From assembly GCA_038235165.1 (NCBI GenBank), contig JBBSUG010000010.1, forward strand, positions 62,001-126,000: DNA of 64,000 nucleotides, read 5' to 3'. This DNA comes from GCA-002050365 sp038235165 (GTDB taxonomy: Bacteria > Acidobacteriota > Blastocatellia > Pyrinomonadales > Pyrinomonadaceae). Below are positions 7,903 through 17,181 of the stretch, piece by piece; position 1 is the stretch's first letter, and each line of letters begins with the position of its first letter. The position numbers were made by a program, and so were the translations under genes. The notes under the pieces are model-generated. The model saw nothing but the letters and a program-made list of their open reading frames with translations. It was not told the origin of the DNA and made no database searches.

Positions 7903-8637
7903 CTACAAATAAAACAAACTCAAACGCGGAATTGCCGCTTCATCGCGCAGACGTTTGAGCAGCATCAAGTCGAATGTCCGCCGGTAAACTTCCGCATTCA
8001 TTTTGTTTCGATGAACGGCAAGTTCCTTCTTTACTTCGTTTTTTAGATTTTCAGTCGAATTATACTGCAAAAGACTTTCGTCAATTAAAGAATCAAAACC
8101 GTCGAGGGTATTTTCTAAGGTTTCGGCATCCAAAAACCGCTCCCTCAATATTGCCAAACTGCTCGAAACGCTCTCCAAAGTTTTACCCAATTCGCCGTTC
8201 ACCTTTGTTTTTGCAAATTTTAATTCCTCGCCGACTTTATCGAGATGCGCGGCGACTGTTTCGTCAGGCAAAAGGTCATCGCCCGCCGGTCTTTCTTCAA
8301 CAGATGCTACATTCGGCATTTGCAATCTCGAATCTGAAACTTGGGATTTGGAATCTTTTCCAATCTGTGATTCGAGCCATTCGGCATATTGAGTTTCGAT
8401 CTCATCGCGGCAGAACGTCAAAGATTTAATGCTTTTTTTTCGCGCCGGTTGTTTGTCAACCGCGTCGAAAACTTTTTCGATGCCGCGCAAAATAATGTGG
8501 AGCGGCACTTCGCGCTCCTGCCACTTTTCGATCAACTCCCAATCAAGCGGCGAAAGCAGCAGATTTCTGCCGCGTCTGCGAATAAAAGCTGATTCGATTT
8601 CGGAAAAATAATTAAAGTAATTCAAAGCGATTATCAA
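7903..8637 (-). CDS. Conserved-looking hypothetical protein, interrupted by heptamer repeats
   Basis: A 244-residue soluble protein. The N-terminal 75 residues read like a compact helical domain (YFNYFSEIESAFIRRRG, LLLSPLDWELIEKWQ, PLHIILRGIEKVF). The C-terminal half is helical and charged. Between them is a linker (DSKSQVSDSRLQMPN) encoded by a heptamer array at 8321-8355. No catalytic motif is evident. The start at 8637 is TTG; a second TTG lies 12 bases later and neither has a clear ribosome-binding site. It follows the small protein and ligA on the same strand, so co-transcription is likely. Confidence 0.65.
   Translation of the reverse strand: MIIALNYFNYFSEIESAFIRRRGRNLLLSPLDWELIEKWQEREVPLHIILRGIEKVFDAVDKQPARKKSIKSLTFCRDEIETQYAEWLESQIGKDSKSQVSDSRLQMPNVASVEERPAGDDLLPDETVAAHLDKVGEELKFAKTKVNGELGKTLESVSSSLAILRERFLDAETLENTLDGFDSLIDESLLQYNSTENLKNEVKKELAVHRNKMNAEVYRRTFDLMLLKRLRDEAAIPRLSLFYL
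8321..8355. repeat. Heptamer array inside a coding region
   Basis: Five degenerate units of seven bases (TGCAATC, TCGAATC, TGAAACT, TGGGATT, TGGAATC) lie in frame in the hypothetical gene at 7903-8637 and encode part of its linker. Confidence 0.6.
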
Positions 8638-8673
8638 TTGACAGTTATTTAATTTTGACCGGGTTGATAATTT

Positions 8674-8940
8674 TCAACTGTCAAGGCGGATTTTCATTCG
8701 GCGCAGAGTGCGTAAATCGTCGTCGGTCAGTTCGAGTTCGATCTCGGCTGGCGCAAAAGTGTCATCATCTTCGATAATTTCCTGCAAGCCGATTTCCAGT
8801 TTGAGCGTCAGGTTCGGCTCATAGCCGAGTTCGCGCAAATACCTGATCGCCTCGGCGACCCGCACGCTTTTTTCAATCGCCAAATTAATTGACTCGCTCA
8901 GTTCGCGCACCGCATTTTTTTCGTATTCATCAAGTTCCAT
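8674..8940 (-). CDS. Small hypothetical helical protein downstream of ligA
   Basis: About 88 residues from the ATG at 8940; the frame is open further to a TTG at 8982. The sequence is acidic and helical: VRELSESINLAIEKSVRVAE, then LRELGYEPNLTLKLEIGL, ending with DDDLRTLRRMKIRLDS. No signal peptide, membrane helix or known motif is seen. It follows ligA by about 70 bases on the same strand. It may be a small regulatory or assembly protein, but this is not supported by any motif. Confidence 0.6.
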   Translation of the reverse strand: MELDEYEKNAVRELSESINLAIEKSVRVAEAIRYLRELGYEPNLTLKLEIGLQEIIEDDDTFAPAEIELELTDDDLRTLRRMKIRLDS

Positions 8941-9010
8941 TTCGCTATATGAAATGCTACGCGACGCTTTTAAAATAGTCAAAAGTCTTTCGCCAAAGAG
9001 AGTTTATTTA

Positions 9011-11032
9011 CTACTGCTCGTTTACCAATTCCTTAAAATCATCTTCGCTCAAAACTTTCACGCCCAAACTTTCGGCTTTCGTCAATTTTGAACCGGCATC
9101 AGCACCGGCGACGACGTAATCGGTTTTTTTGCTGACCGAACCGGAAACTCTGCCGCCGCGTTCTTCGATCATTTTGGCGGCATCGTCGCGGGTAAATTGT
9201 TCGAGTTTGCCGGTTAAAACGAATATTTTCCCGACAAAATTTTCGTCAAGATTCGCTGCGGCATCACCGTCGGTTTCCGTTTTTACGCCCGCCGCTTTTA
9301 GTCTTTCGATTACTTCCCGGCTATGCGGATTCTCGAAGAAATTAAACACCGAAACGGCGACCGCTTCACCGATTTCGTGAATCGCGTCGAGTTCTTCGAT
9401 GGTTGCGCCTGCCAGATTTTCGATGTTCTGAAAATGCCGGGCTAAAATTTTTGCGTAGCGTTCGCCGACGTGCCGGATGTCCAAACCGTAAAGCAGCCGC
9501 TGCAAACCGCGCTCTTTTGACAGCTCGATTTGTTCGATTAATTTCGCCGCCGATTTTTCGGCTTTACGTTCGAGCGCGGAAATTTGTTCGGGCGTTAAAC
9601 CGTATAAATCGGCGACGTTTTTGACCAAACCCAGACCAACTAACATTTCGACCAGAACATCGCCCAAACCTTCGATGTCCATTGCCTTTCGCGCCGCAAA
9701 ATACAAAATTCGCGCTTTGACTTTCGCCGGACAAACCGAATTGGTGCAGCGCGTGACGGCTTCGCCTTCGGGACGCACCGCGTCAAAACCGCAGACCGGA
9801 CAAGTTTTCGGGAATTCGTAATCAGTTTCATTTCCCGTTCGTTTCGATTCGATAACCTGCAAAATCTGCGGGATGATTTCGCCCGATTTTTCGATTAAAA
9901 CCCAGTCGCCGATTTTCAAATTCAGACGCTTAATCTCATCTTCGTTGTGCAAACTCGCTCTTGAAACCGTTGTTCCGGCGAGCAAAACGGGTGTTAAATA
10001 AGCAACGGGCGTTAGCGCGCCGGTGCGTCCGACCTGCACGTTAATTTCTTCCAATTGCGTCGTCGCCTGCATCGCCGGATATTTATAAGCAATCGCCCAG
10101 CGCGGGGCTTTCGATGTCGCGCCGAATTCGGCTTGCAGCTGGGTCGAGTTTATTTTGACGACCACACCGTCAATTTCATAATCGAGCGAATCGCGCTTTT
10201 CCTGCATTTCATTGCAGAACGCAATTACTTTCTCGATATTTTCGCATCTTCTAATATTTTCATTAACGTGAAAGCCCTGTGTTTTCAGCCATTCAAAATT
10301 TTCAAAATGTGTTTCAAATGCTTTTTGATTTCCCTGCCAAACGTCATACGGAAACATATCCAATTTGCGCGATGCGACGATTGACGAATCCAATTGTCTG
10401 AGCGATCCCGACGCGAAATTGCGCGGGTTGGCGTAAGTTTTTTCGCCGAGCATTTCCAGTTCGGCGTTGATCTGATCGAACACCGAACGCGCCATAAAAA
10501 CTTCGCCGCGCACTTCGATTCGTTTGGCAAATGCATCTTTTAAGCCGAGCGGAATCGTCCGAATCGTTTTCACATTGCTTAGAACATCATCGCCGAAAAC
10601 ACCGTCGCCGCGCGTCGCACCGGCGATCAAAATGCCGTTTTCGTAATGAAGCGAAACGGAAAGTCCGTCAATTTTAAGTTCCGCGACATAATCAAAATCG
10701 CGCCCGTCAGCGAGTTTGCGGCAGCGTTCGTCAAATTTCCGCAAATCTTCCAAACTGTAAGAATTGTCGAGACTCATCATCGGCACGAGATGACGAAACG
10801 GCGCGAAACCGTCGGCGCGTCCACCAACTTTCTGCGTCGGACTGTCGGACGTAATAAGTTCAGGATTCTCTTTTTCGAGCTGCTTCAGTTTTTCTAGCAG
10901 TGCATCAAATTCCGCATCGGCAACTTCCGGCGCGTCTTTTTGATAATAAAGTTCATTGTGCCGGTTGATTTCGGCGCGAAGTTCTTCTATTTCGGTTTTC
11001 GTATAGTGTTCAGCGGATTCAAAAAGATTCAT
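9011..11032 (-). CDS. ligA: NAD-dependent DNA ligase
   Basis: LigA joins nicks in replication and repair using NAD+. The order of domains is complete: the N-terminal NMN-binding region (NRHNELYYQKDAPEVADAEF), the adenylation motif AELKIDGLSVSL with the lysine at about 120, the OB fold, a four-cysteine zinc finger (CPVCGFDAV and CTNSVCPAK), helix-hairpin-helix repeats (GLDIRHVGERYAK), and a C-terminal BRCT domain (FVLTGKLEQFTRDDAA). Length of 673 residues is normal. I chose the ATG at 11032; a GTG lies one codon earlier. A second, ATP-dependent ligase is present at 53336-54955. Confidence 0.96.
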   Translation of the reverse strand: MNLFESAEHYTKTEIEELRAEINRHNELYYQKDAPEVADAEFDALLEKLKQLEKENPELITSDSPTQKVGGRADGFAPFRHLVPMMSLDNSYSLEDLRKFDERCRKLADGRDFDYVAELKIDGLSVSLHYENGILIAGATRGDGVFGDDVLSNVKTIRTIPLGLKDAFAKRIEVRGEVFMARSVFDQINAELEMLGEKTYANPRNFASGSLRQLDSSIVASRKLDMFPYDVWQGNQKAFETHFENFEWLKTQGFHVNENIRRCENIEKVIAFCNEMQEKRDSLDYEIDGVVVKINSTQLQAEFGATSKAPRWAIAYKYPAMQATTQLEEINVQVGRTGALTPVAYLTPVLLAGTTVSRASLHNEDEIKRLNLKIGDWVLIEKSGEIIPQILQVIESKRTGNETDYEFPKTCPVCGFDAVRPEGEAVTRCTNSVCPAKVKARILYFAARKAMDIEGLGDVLVEMLVGLGLVKNVADLYGLTPEQISALERKAEKSAAKLIEQIELSKERGLQRLLYGLDIRHVGERYAKILARHFQNIENLAGATIEELDAIHEIGEAVAVSVFNFFENPHSREVIERLKAAGVKTETDGDAAANLDENFVGKIFVLTGKLEQFTRDDAAKMIEERGGRVSGSVSKKTDYVVAGADAGSKLTKAESLGVKVLSEDDFKELVNEQ

Positions 11033-11083
11033 CACAATTAATTTAACGATTATAATTAGTCAGGCAGAATTAGTTATGACCAA

Positions 11084-11158
11084 GGCGGAAACACGACCGT
11101 CAGGGAGTGTGTCAATTGCTCGACCACTAACACACTCTCTGACAGTCGTGTTTCCGCC
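11084..11158. repeat. 29-bp-arm inverted repeat upstream of ligA
   Basis: GGCGGAAACACGAC (11084-11097) pairs with 11145-11158; pairing continues inward with a few mismatches (CGTCAGGGAGTGTGT against ACACACTCTCTGACA), leaving a loop of about 17 bases. It lies in the 331-base gap between ligA and hppA, which otherwise holds only the terminator at 11302 and no visible gene. It has no T run. It could be a REP-like element or a processing hairpin in the ligA leader. Confidence 0.65.
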
Positions 11159-11301
11159 TCACATTTCAACAATTCTGAAAGATTACTTATTTCGACGGAT
11201 TCAAGCGCATCCATTTCGCACATCAAATAGATTTATATCGTTTGCATTTAAATAATTTACCACAGAGACACAGAGAACGCAGAGTTGATTTTGTAAAGAA
11301 A

Positions 11302-11336
11302 AAGAACACGAAAATTGTAAAAACTTTCGTGTTCTT
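11302..11336 (-). terminator. Intrinsic terminator of the pyrophosphatase gene
   Basis: AAGAACACGAAA (11302-11313) pairs perfectly with 11325-11336 around an 11-base loop. On the minus strand it follows the hppA stop codon by about 30 bases and is followed by TTCTTT. Confidence 0.75.
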
Positions 11337-11363
11337 CTTATTTCCGTAGTAAAATAGTTTCAT

Positions 11364-13565
11364 TTACATTTTGTTTTCAACCGGAAGTTCAACCGTTCTT
11401 TCTATCTGGGCTTTCGGTGCCGGTCCGGGATGAACTACTTTATTTGAATTGATGGCGATGTGCGGCGCAATAATTAGTGCGACAATGCTCATCAGCTTGA
11501 TTAAAATATTCATTGACGGACCCGACGTATCTTTGAACGGATCGCCGACGGTATCGCCGGTGACACTGGCTTTGTGGGCTTCGCTGCCTTTATACTGCAT
11601 TTCCCCGTTGATCATTACGCCCGCTTCAAATGATTTTTTCGCATTGTCCCACGCGCCGCCCGCATTGTTTTGGAACATTCCCATCAATACGCCGGAAACG
11701 GTCACACCGGCTAATAATCCGCCGAGAACCTCCGGTCCGAAGGCGAATCCGACGACAACCGGCGTAATCAAAGCGATTGCGCCCGGAAGCATCATTTCTC
11801 GAAGCGATGCCTGCGTCGAAATCGCCACGCATTTGTCATATTCCGGTTTCGCTTTATATTCCATAATGCCCGGAATATCTCGAAACTGCCGCCGGACTTC
11901 GACGACCATCGCCATCGCCGCTCTGCCGACGGCGGCGATGCACAGCGAAGAAAAGATAAACGGAATCATTCCGCCGACGAATAAACCGGCAAGCACGTTG
12001 GCTTTGTAAATATCAATCGAACTGATGCCGGCGAGACCGACATAGGCGGCAAATAATGCCAGCGCGGTCAGCGCGGCGGACGCGATGGCGAAACCTTTAC
12101 CGGTCGCGGCGGTCGTGTTGCCGACGGCATCTAAAATATCAGTTCTGCCGCGCACCTCTTTCGGCAGACGGCTCATCTCGGCGATGCCGCCCGCGTTGTC
12201 GGCAATCGGTCCGAAAGCGTCAATCGCCAATTGCATCGCGGTCGTCGCCATCATTCCGGCGGCGGCAATCGCCACGCCGTAAAGACCGGCGAAATGATGC
12301 GATAAGTAAATGCCCGCTGCCAGAATCAGCGTCGGTACGAGCGTTGATTCCATTCCGACCGAAAGACCGCCGATGATGTTCGTCGCCGCGCCCGTCTCGG
12401 ATTGGCGAACGATTGACATCACGGGGCGTTTGCCCATCGCCGTATAAAATTCAGTGACAATGCTCATCAATGCGCCGACGAATGAACCGACCAGAATTGC
12501 CAGAAACACACCCGTGTTCGTAAATTCGTGTCCGCGCAAAGTCATATTGGCGGGCAGCATCCACATCACGATAAAATAACAGGCAATCGTCGTGATAATC
12601 ACCGAAGCCCAGTTGCCCATATTTAACGCTTTCTGCACATTGCCGTTATCGTCGGAAATTCTGACGAGCGAACAGCCGATAATCGAAAAAATAATTCCGA
12701 GTCCGGCGATCAGCATCGGCAGCAGAATCGGCGAAAGTCCTCCGAAATTGTCTCCTGCACCGATAAATGTCGTTTCTCTGCCCAAAACCATCGTCGCTAA
12801 AATTGTAGCGACATAAGAACCGAACAAATCCGCGCCCATTCCCGCGACATCGCCGACGTTATCGCCGACGTTATCGGCAATCGTCGCCGGATTCCGCACA
12901 TCGTCTTCGGGAATTCCAGCTTCGACTTTACCGACCAAATCCGCGCCGACATCCGCCGCTTTCGTATAAATTCCGCCGCCGACTCGTGCAAAAAGCGCAA
13001 TTGATTCTGCGCCCAAAGAGAAACCGGCGAGAACTTCGATGGCTTTTTCCATCGCTGCGCCGTTGACTGTCGCGCCGACAACATTGACGACGTAGATATT
13101 ATAAAAAATAATAAACAAAGAGCCGATGCCCAAAACTGCGAGTCCCGCCACGCCGAGTCCCATCACGGTTCCGCCGGTAAAAGCGACTTGCAGTGCTGAT
13201 TTTAATCCGGTTCGCGCCGCCTGCGTCGTTCGGACATTCGCTTTGGTGGCGATGTTCATTCCGATGTATCCGGCAGTCGCGCTCAGAACCGCGCCGATGA
13301 TAAACGAAATCGCAATCACCGGCGAGGATGTTTCGACCAGTGTTCCCGAAAACGCCAAAATCGCCGCCGCGATGACGGCGAAAATGGCTAAAACTTTCCA
13401 TTCGGCTTTCAAAAACGCCATCGCGCCTTCGGCGATATAGTTTGAAAGTTCAACCATATTCTCGTCGCCGGTCGCCTGTTTCGTGACCCACGCCGATTTG
13501 AACGCCATCACGATCAACCCGAAAATCCCTAGTGCCGGGATCAAATAAAGAATTGTAGATTCCAT
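11364..13565 (-). CDS. hppA: Membrane-bound ion-translocating pyrophosphatase, K+-dependent type
   Basis: This enzyme couples hydrolysis of pyrophosphate to pumping of H+ or Na+ across the cytoplasmic membrane. The protein has about 16 hydrophobic helices. The substrate-binding acidic clusters are visible: KAADVGADLVGKVE, NPATIADNVGDNVGDVAG, and near the end DTVGDPFKDTSGPS. The segment GNTTAATGKG carries Ala where K+-independent enzymes have Lys, which places it with the K+-stimulated class. Whether it moves H+ or Na+ is not decided here. The ATG at 13565 is preceded by AGGTGG at good spacing and is preferred over a TTG 24 bases upstream. Length is 733 residues. Confidence 0.94.
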   Translation of the reverse strand: MESTILYLIPALGIFGLIVMAFKSAWVTKQATGDENMVELSNYIAEGAMAFLKAEWKVLAIFAVIAAAILAFSGTLVETSSPVIAISFIIGAVLSATAGYIGMNIATKANVRTTQAARTGLKSALQVAFTGGTVMGLGVAGLAVLGIGSLFIIFYNIYVVNVVGATVNGAAMEKAIEVLAGFSLGAESIALFARVGGGIYTKAADVGADLVGKVEAGIPEDDVRNPATIADNVGDNVGDVAGMGADLFGSYVATILATMVLGRETTFIGAGDNFGGLSPILLPMLIAGLGIIFSIIGCSLVRISDDNGNVQKALNMGNWASVIITTIACYFIVMWMLPANMTLRGHEFTNTGVFLAILVGSFVGALMSIVTEFYTAMGKRPVMSIVRQSETGAATNIIGGLSVGMESTLVPTLILAAGIYLSHHFAGLYGVAIAAAGMMATTAMQLAIDAFGPIADNAGGIAEMSRLPKEVRGRTDILDAVGNTTAATGKGFAIASAALTALALFAAYVGLAGISSIDIYKANVLAGLFVGGMIPFIFSSLCIAAVGRAAMAMVVEVRRQFRDIPGIMEYKAKPEYDKCVAISTQASLREMMLPGAIALITPVVVGFAFGPEVLGGLLAGVTVSGVLMGMFQNNAGGAWDNAKKSFEAGVMINGEMQYKGSEAHKASVTGDTVGDPFKDTSGPSMNILIKLMSIVALIIAPHIAINSNKVVHPGPAPKAQIERTVELPVENKM

Positions 13566-13822
13566 TGAAAAACCACCTGTTCGTATCAAAAATTACTGTG
13601 TTAAATTCGCCGGACATCAAACATTTATAGAAATGAGCAATGTTCCGATAGTTTTATTTCGACGCGCCGCAAATGCTTTCGCGCCTTTTATAATAACTTT
13701 CCTACTCTATATTATTAAAAGAAAATGAAGTTAATCCAAAACGGTTATTATTGCCCATTTTGCGGGTAAACTTCAAATGCACTTTGCCGATGAACGGCAA
13801 AAAATCAGTTTTTTTTGGAATT

Positions 13823-14953
13823 TTAAGTCTTGATTTGGGTTACGGCTTTCGGGACGGGCGGCAGTTGTTTTTTCATCAGTTCGATAAACCGTTCGAAAAG
13901 GTATTCCGAATCGTGCGGTCCCGGCGCAGATTCCGGGTGATATTGAACGCTGAAAATCGGCAGGGTTTTGTGCTGCAATCCGGCGACGGTTTGATCGTTG
14001 AGGTTGATGTGCGTGACTTCGACATTCTCCGGCAGAGATTCGGCTTTGACGGCGAAACCGTGGTTGTGGGCGGCGATTTCGACTTTGCCGGTCGTCAAAT
14101 CCATAATCGGCTGATTGCCGCCGCGATGTCCGAATTTTAATTTGTAAGTTTCGCCGCCGAACGCCTGTCCTAAAATTTGGTGTCCGAGACAAATGCCGAA
14201 CATCGGCACGTTTTCGTTCGTTAACTTTGTAATTTCCGCAACGACGTTTTTCATTGCCGACGGGTCGCCCGGACCGTTCGAGAGAAAAATACCGTCCGGT
14301 TTGAGCGCGAGAACTTCGGCGGCAGAAGTTGCAGCAGGAACGACCGTCAAACGACAGCCGTATTTGGCGAATTCGCGCAGTGAATTGGTTTTCACGCCGA
14401 AATCGAACGCGACGACGTGAAATTTTTCCGCGCCTGCGCTCTCATATTCAAAAGTTTTTTGCGCCGTCACCGTGCTGGCGAGTTCGCGGTTTTGCATTTC
14501 CGGCGAATTCAGCACTTTTTCGAGCAGACTTTTTTCGTCCAGATCAACCGACGAAATCGCGGCACGCATCGCGCCTTTGCTGCGAATGTGGCGAACGAGA
14601 GCGCGGGTGTCGAGGTGTTCGATGCCGACGATTTTGTGCCGTTTCAAATATGAATCGAGCGTTTCGGTCGCCCGCCAGTTCGATGCGACCTTGCTCGCTT
14701 CGCGGACGACGAAACCTTCGACCCACGGGCGGGCGGATTCGACATCTTCTTCGTTCACGCCGTAATTTCCGATTTGCGGATACGTCATACAAACGAGTTG
14801 TCCGGCGTAACTCGGATCGGTCAGTATTTCCTGATAACCGGACATCGAAGTATTAAAAACCATCTCGCCGAAAACTTCCCCTTCCGCGCCGAACGACGCG
14901 CCGCGAAATGTGCGCCCGTCTTCAAGAACCAAAATTGCTTTTTTCGCTAACAT
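13823..14953 (-). CDS. carA: Carbamoyl-phosphate synthase small subunit
   Basis: CarA is the glutaminase subunit that feeds ammonia to CarB for arginine and pyrimidine synthesis. The N-terminal CarA domain (VFNTSMSGYQEILTDPSYAG) is followed by a class I glutamine amidotransferase domain with the nucleophile in GICLGHQILGQAFGG and the His/Glu pair in QYHPESAPGP. Length of 376 is typical. No carB is adjacent; the gene follows lepB by 15 bases on the same strand, so carB must be elsewhere or outside the window. Confidence 0.95.
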   Translation of the reverse strand: MLAKKAILVLEDGRTFRGASFGAEGEVFGEMVFNTSMSGYQEILTDPSYAGQLVCMTYPQIGNYGVNEEDVESARPWVEGFVVREASKVASNWRATETLDSYLKRHKIVGIEHLDTRALVRHIRSKGAMRAAISSVDLDEKSLLEKVLNSPEMQNRELASTVTAQKTFEYESAGAEKFHVVAFDFGVKTNSLREFAKYGCRLTVVPAATSAAEVLALKPDGIFLSNGPGDPSAMKNVVAEITKLTNENVPMFGICLGHQILGQAFGGETYKLKFGHRGGNQPIMDLTTGKVEIAAHNHGFAVKAESLPENVEVTHINLNDQTVAGLQHKTLPIFSVQYHPESAPGPHDSEYLFERFIELMKKQLPPVPKAVTQIKT

Positions 14954-14968
14954 TCTTTTTTCGTCAAT

Positions 14969-15655
14969 CTATTTGTCTTCGCTTTTCACTACCGGGTCTT
15001 CAATATTGTATTTGCCGTGTTCCAAAAACCCGATTTCCGCAGGTCGCCAATAACGAAAAAATGCTTTGCCGTAAATATATTTCTCGGGAACCAAACCCCA
15101 ATAACGCGAATCGGACGAATTGTCGCGGTTGTCGCCCATTACGAAATAGTAATGGTCTTCGACCTTTTCCGACCGGAAACTCGGCAGACTCCGGTTGTGT
15201 TCTTCATCCAGATACGGTTCGCTGAGTTCCGTGCCGTTGATGAAAACTTTGCCGCTGCGAAGTTCGACGTTTTCACCCGGCAGACCAATGATTCGTTTGA
15301 CGTAACTTTTGCCCGGGTCTTTCGGATACCAGAAAACGATGATGTCGCCGCGTTCGATATGCCCCCAATCAACGCTTCGGAAATTATAGTAAACCAATTT
15401 ATTGACGAGCAGTCGTTCGCCGTCGTGAAGCTGCGGCAGCATCGAAGTTCCCTCGACGACGACGGGCTGCGCGATAAAAACGCCGAACAAAACAAAAACG
15501 GCGATGATTAGGATGATGTCGCGCATCAGTTTCAAACTTTCCGACCACAACCCCTGCCGTGATTCCGTTCGCAGCCGGACGACTTCGATGTCGCGGTCGT
15601 CAGCCGCCGTCACTAAGCCGTAATCGAATTGGTTTTTTCTCTGAAAATCAAACAT
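14969..15655 (-). CDS. lepB: Signal peptidase I
   Basis: Leader peptidase that removes signal peptides at the outer face of the cytoplasmic membrane. One N-terminal transmembrane helix (ILIIAVFVLFGVFIA) precedes the catalytic domain. The serine is in VEGTSMLPQL, the general-base lysine in YVKRIIGLPGE, and the box E motif is MGDNRDNSSDSRYWG. A 43-residue cytosolic N-terminal extension rich in Asp and Arg precedes the helix. The 228-residue length is normal. It heads a lepB-carA pair. Many proteins in this window carry signal peptides that would be its substrates. Confidence 0.94.
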   Translation of the reverse strand: MFDFQRKNQFDYGLVTAADDRDIEVVRLRTESRQGLWSESLKLMRDIILIIAVFVLFGVFIAQPVVVEGTSMLPQLHDGERLLVNKLVYYNFRSVDWGHIERGDIIVFWYPKDPGKSYVKRIIGLPGENVELRSGKVFINGTELSEPYLDEEHNRSLPSFRSEKVEDHYYFVMGDNRDNSSDSRYWGLVPEKYIYGKAFFRYWRPAEIGFLEHGKYNIEDPVVKSEDK

Positions 15656-15770
15656 AATTAGATATTCCGATGTGCATTTTGAGGCACTGAGTTGGAGTGC
15701 ATTTCCAACTCAAACTTTTAAATTATCGGTAATCGAATTTAATGTCAAAAAATAAAGGGAGTTAAATTAA

Positions 15771-16895
15771 TTGAACGCTGAAATCCGCAAATTTTTCCCG
15801 GCGGCGGAAAATTACACATATTTGAACAGCGCGGCGGTCGCGCCGCTGCCAACCATCGCCGTCGAAGCCGTCACGAAACAGCTTCGTGATGTCAGCGAAC
15901 ACGCTTCGGTCAATTTCGGCGATTGGGTAGCGACGAAAAACCGCGCCCGCGCAATTATCGCGCAAATGCTCCACGTCAAACCGGAGCAAATCGCGTTTAT
16001 GCGAAATACGTCGGATGGATTTTCGACCATCGCCGCCGGATTGAAATGGCGAAAAGGCGACAACATCGTCACGTTTGAAAAGGAATTTCCCGCTAATTTC
16101 TACCCGTGGCGGCGCGTCAGGGACGATTTCGAGGTCGAACTCCGCCAGTGTCCCGAACGAAACGGACGCATCGAAACGGACGAATTTATTAATCTGATTG
16201 ACGCGAACACGAAACTCGTTTCGATCAGCGCGGTGCAGTACGCATCGGGATTTCGCGCCGATTTGGAACGCATCGGCGAAGCGGCGCGAAAAGTTGACGC
16301 GCTGTTTGCCGTGGACATTATTCAGGCTCTCGGCACGACACCGTTTGATTTAAACGCCTTGAAAGTTGACATTGCGGCGGGCGCAAGCCACAAATGGCTG
16401 TGTTCGCCGGAAGGCTGCGGCATTTTGTTTCTGTCAGATCGCGCCCGGGAAAGAGTAGAACCGACTTTGGTCGGCTGGATCAGCGTCGAAGAAACTTGGG
16501 ATTTTGAAGATACCGAGCAAAATTACAAACCGAATGCGCTGGCGTGGGAAACCGGCACGGGCTGTTCGTCGCTCTTCTACGGTTTGGAACAAAGCGCGAA
16601 ACTGCTGATTGAAACCGGCGCGAAAAACATTTACGATTATCTCGAAGAACTGACCGATTATCTGTGCGAAATTCTGCCGACGGAGAATTACGAAATCGTC
16701 AGTTCCCGCGCCAAAAACGAAAAATCCCAAATCGTCTGCTTCAAACATCGCGGCGGATTAACACCGTCAAAAATCGCCGAACATCTGCAAAACGAAAAAA
16801 TAATCGTCTCCCCGCGCAACGACCGCATCCGCATCGCCCCGCATTTCTTCAATAACCGGGAAGACATCGAAAAACTCGCAGCGCATCTTCCTTGA
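15771..16895 (+). CDS. PLP-dependent class V aminotransferase (cysteine desulfurase-like fold)
   Basis: A 374-residue fold-type I PLP enzyme. The N-terminus has YLNSAAVAPLP, the cofactor-binding region MRNTSDGFSTIAAGL, the Asp of VDIIQALGTTPFDL, and the Schiff-base lysine in AAGASHKWLCSPEGCG. No conserved active-site cysteine loop of IscS type is obvious, so it may be an isopenicillin epimerase-like or uncharacterised desulfurase rather than NifS/IscS. The start is a TTG preceded by AAAGGGAG at nine bases. The gene stands alone and its stop codon touches a heptamer repeat. Confidence 0.83.
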   Translation: MNAEIRKFFPAAENYTYLNSAAVAPLPTIAVEAVTKQLRDVSEHASVNFGDWVATKNRARAIIAQMLHVKPEQIAFMRNTSDGFSTIAAGLKWRKGDNIVTFEKEFPANFYPWRRVRDDFEVELRQCPERNGRIETDEFINLIDANTKLVSISAVQYASGFRADLERIGEAARKVDALFAVDIIQALGTTPFDLNALKVDIAAGASHKWLCSPEGCGILFLSDRARERVEPTLVGWISVEETWDFEDTEQNYKPNALAWETGTGCSSLFYGLEQSAKLLIETGAKNIYDYLEELTDYLCEILPTENYEIVSSRAKNEKSQIVCFKHRGGLTPSKIAEHLQNEKIIVSPRNDRIRIAPHFFNNREDIEKLAAHLP

Positions 16896-16915
16896 TTCCA
16901 GATTCCAGATTTTGG
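16895..16915. repeat. Heptamer repeat on the aminotransferase stop codon
   Basis: Three heptamers (ATTCCAG, ATTCCAG, ATTTTGG) begin on the last base of the stop codon. The same ATTCCAG unit recurs at 47585-47605 beside another stop codon, 31 kb away. Confidence 0.6.
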
Positions 16916-17082
16916 CAGTGTCCCAAACTTGTGGTGCCGGAAAACGAGATTACTTTTGAGTGTCTCAAAACGCATCAAACGGATTAGTTTTTGAAACTTT
17001 GAATATGAGATGAGTTTTAAGACGAATAGCTTTTTCTTGAGAGGCAAAACAAAGAACTTAACTACTTTATTTTTGACGGTTT

Positions 17083-17118
17083 TAGCAGTCTCATAAACCT
17101 CCGTTTGTGAGACTGCTA
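17083..17118. terminator. Hairpin in the gap before the WG-repeat gene
   Basis: TAGCAGTCTCATAAAC (17083-17098) pairs with 17103-17118 with one mismatch and a 4-base loop. It lies between the convergent aminotransferase and WG-repeat genes and could end either transcript. The rest of the gap (16916-17181) shows no gene. Confidence 0.6.
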
Positions 17119-17181
17119 AGAAAATCGAGGTTTCACCCTCACGTCCATCAAATTGTTATGTTGCGGTTGACTATCAAACAC

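Noticed and set aside
13751..14140. Open frame of 129 codons on the plus strand
   Set aside because: It lies largely opposite the strongly conserved carA gene and reads like a shadow frame.
15656..15770. Possible tRNA or small RNA between lepB and the aminotransferase
   Set aside because: No cloverleaf or T-arm sequence; only a short palindromic GAGTTGGAG-like stretch.
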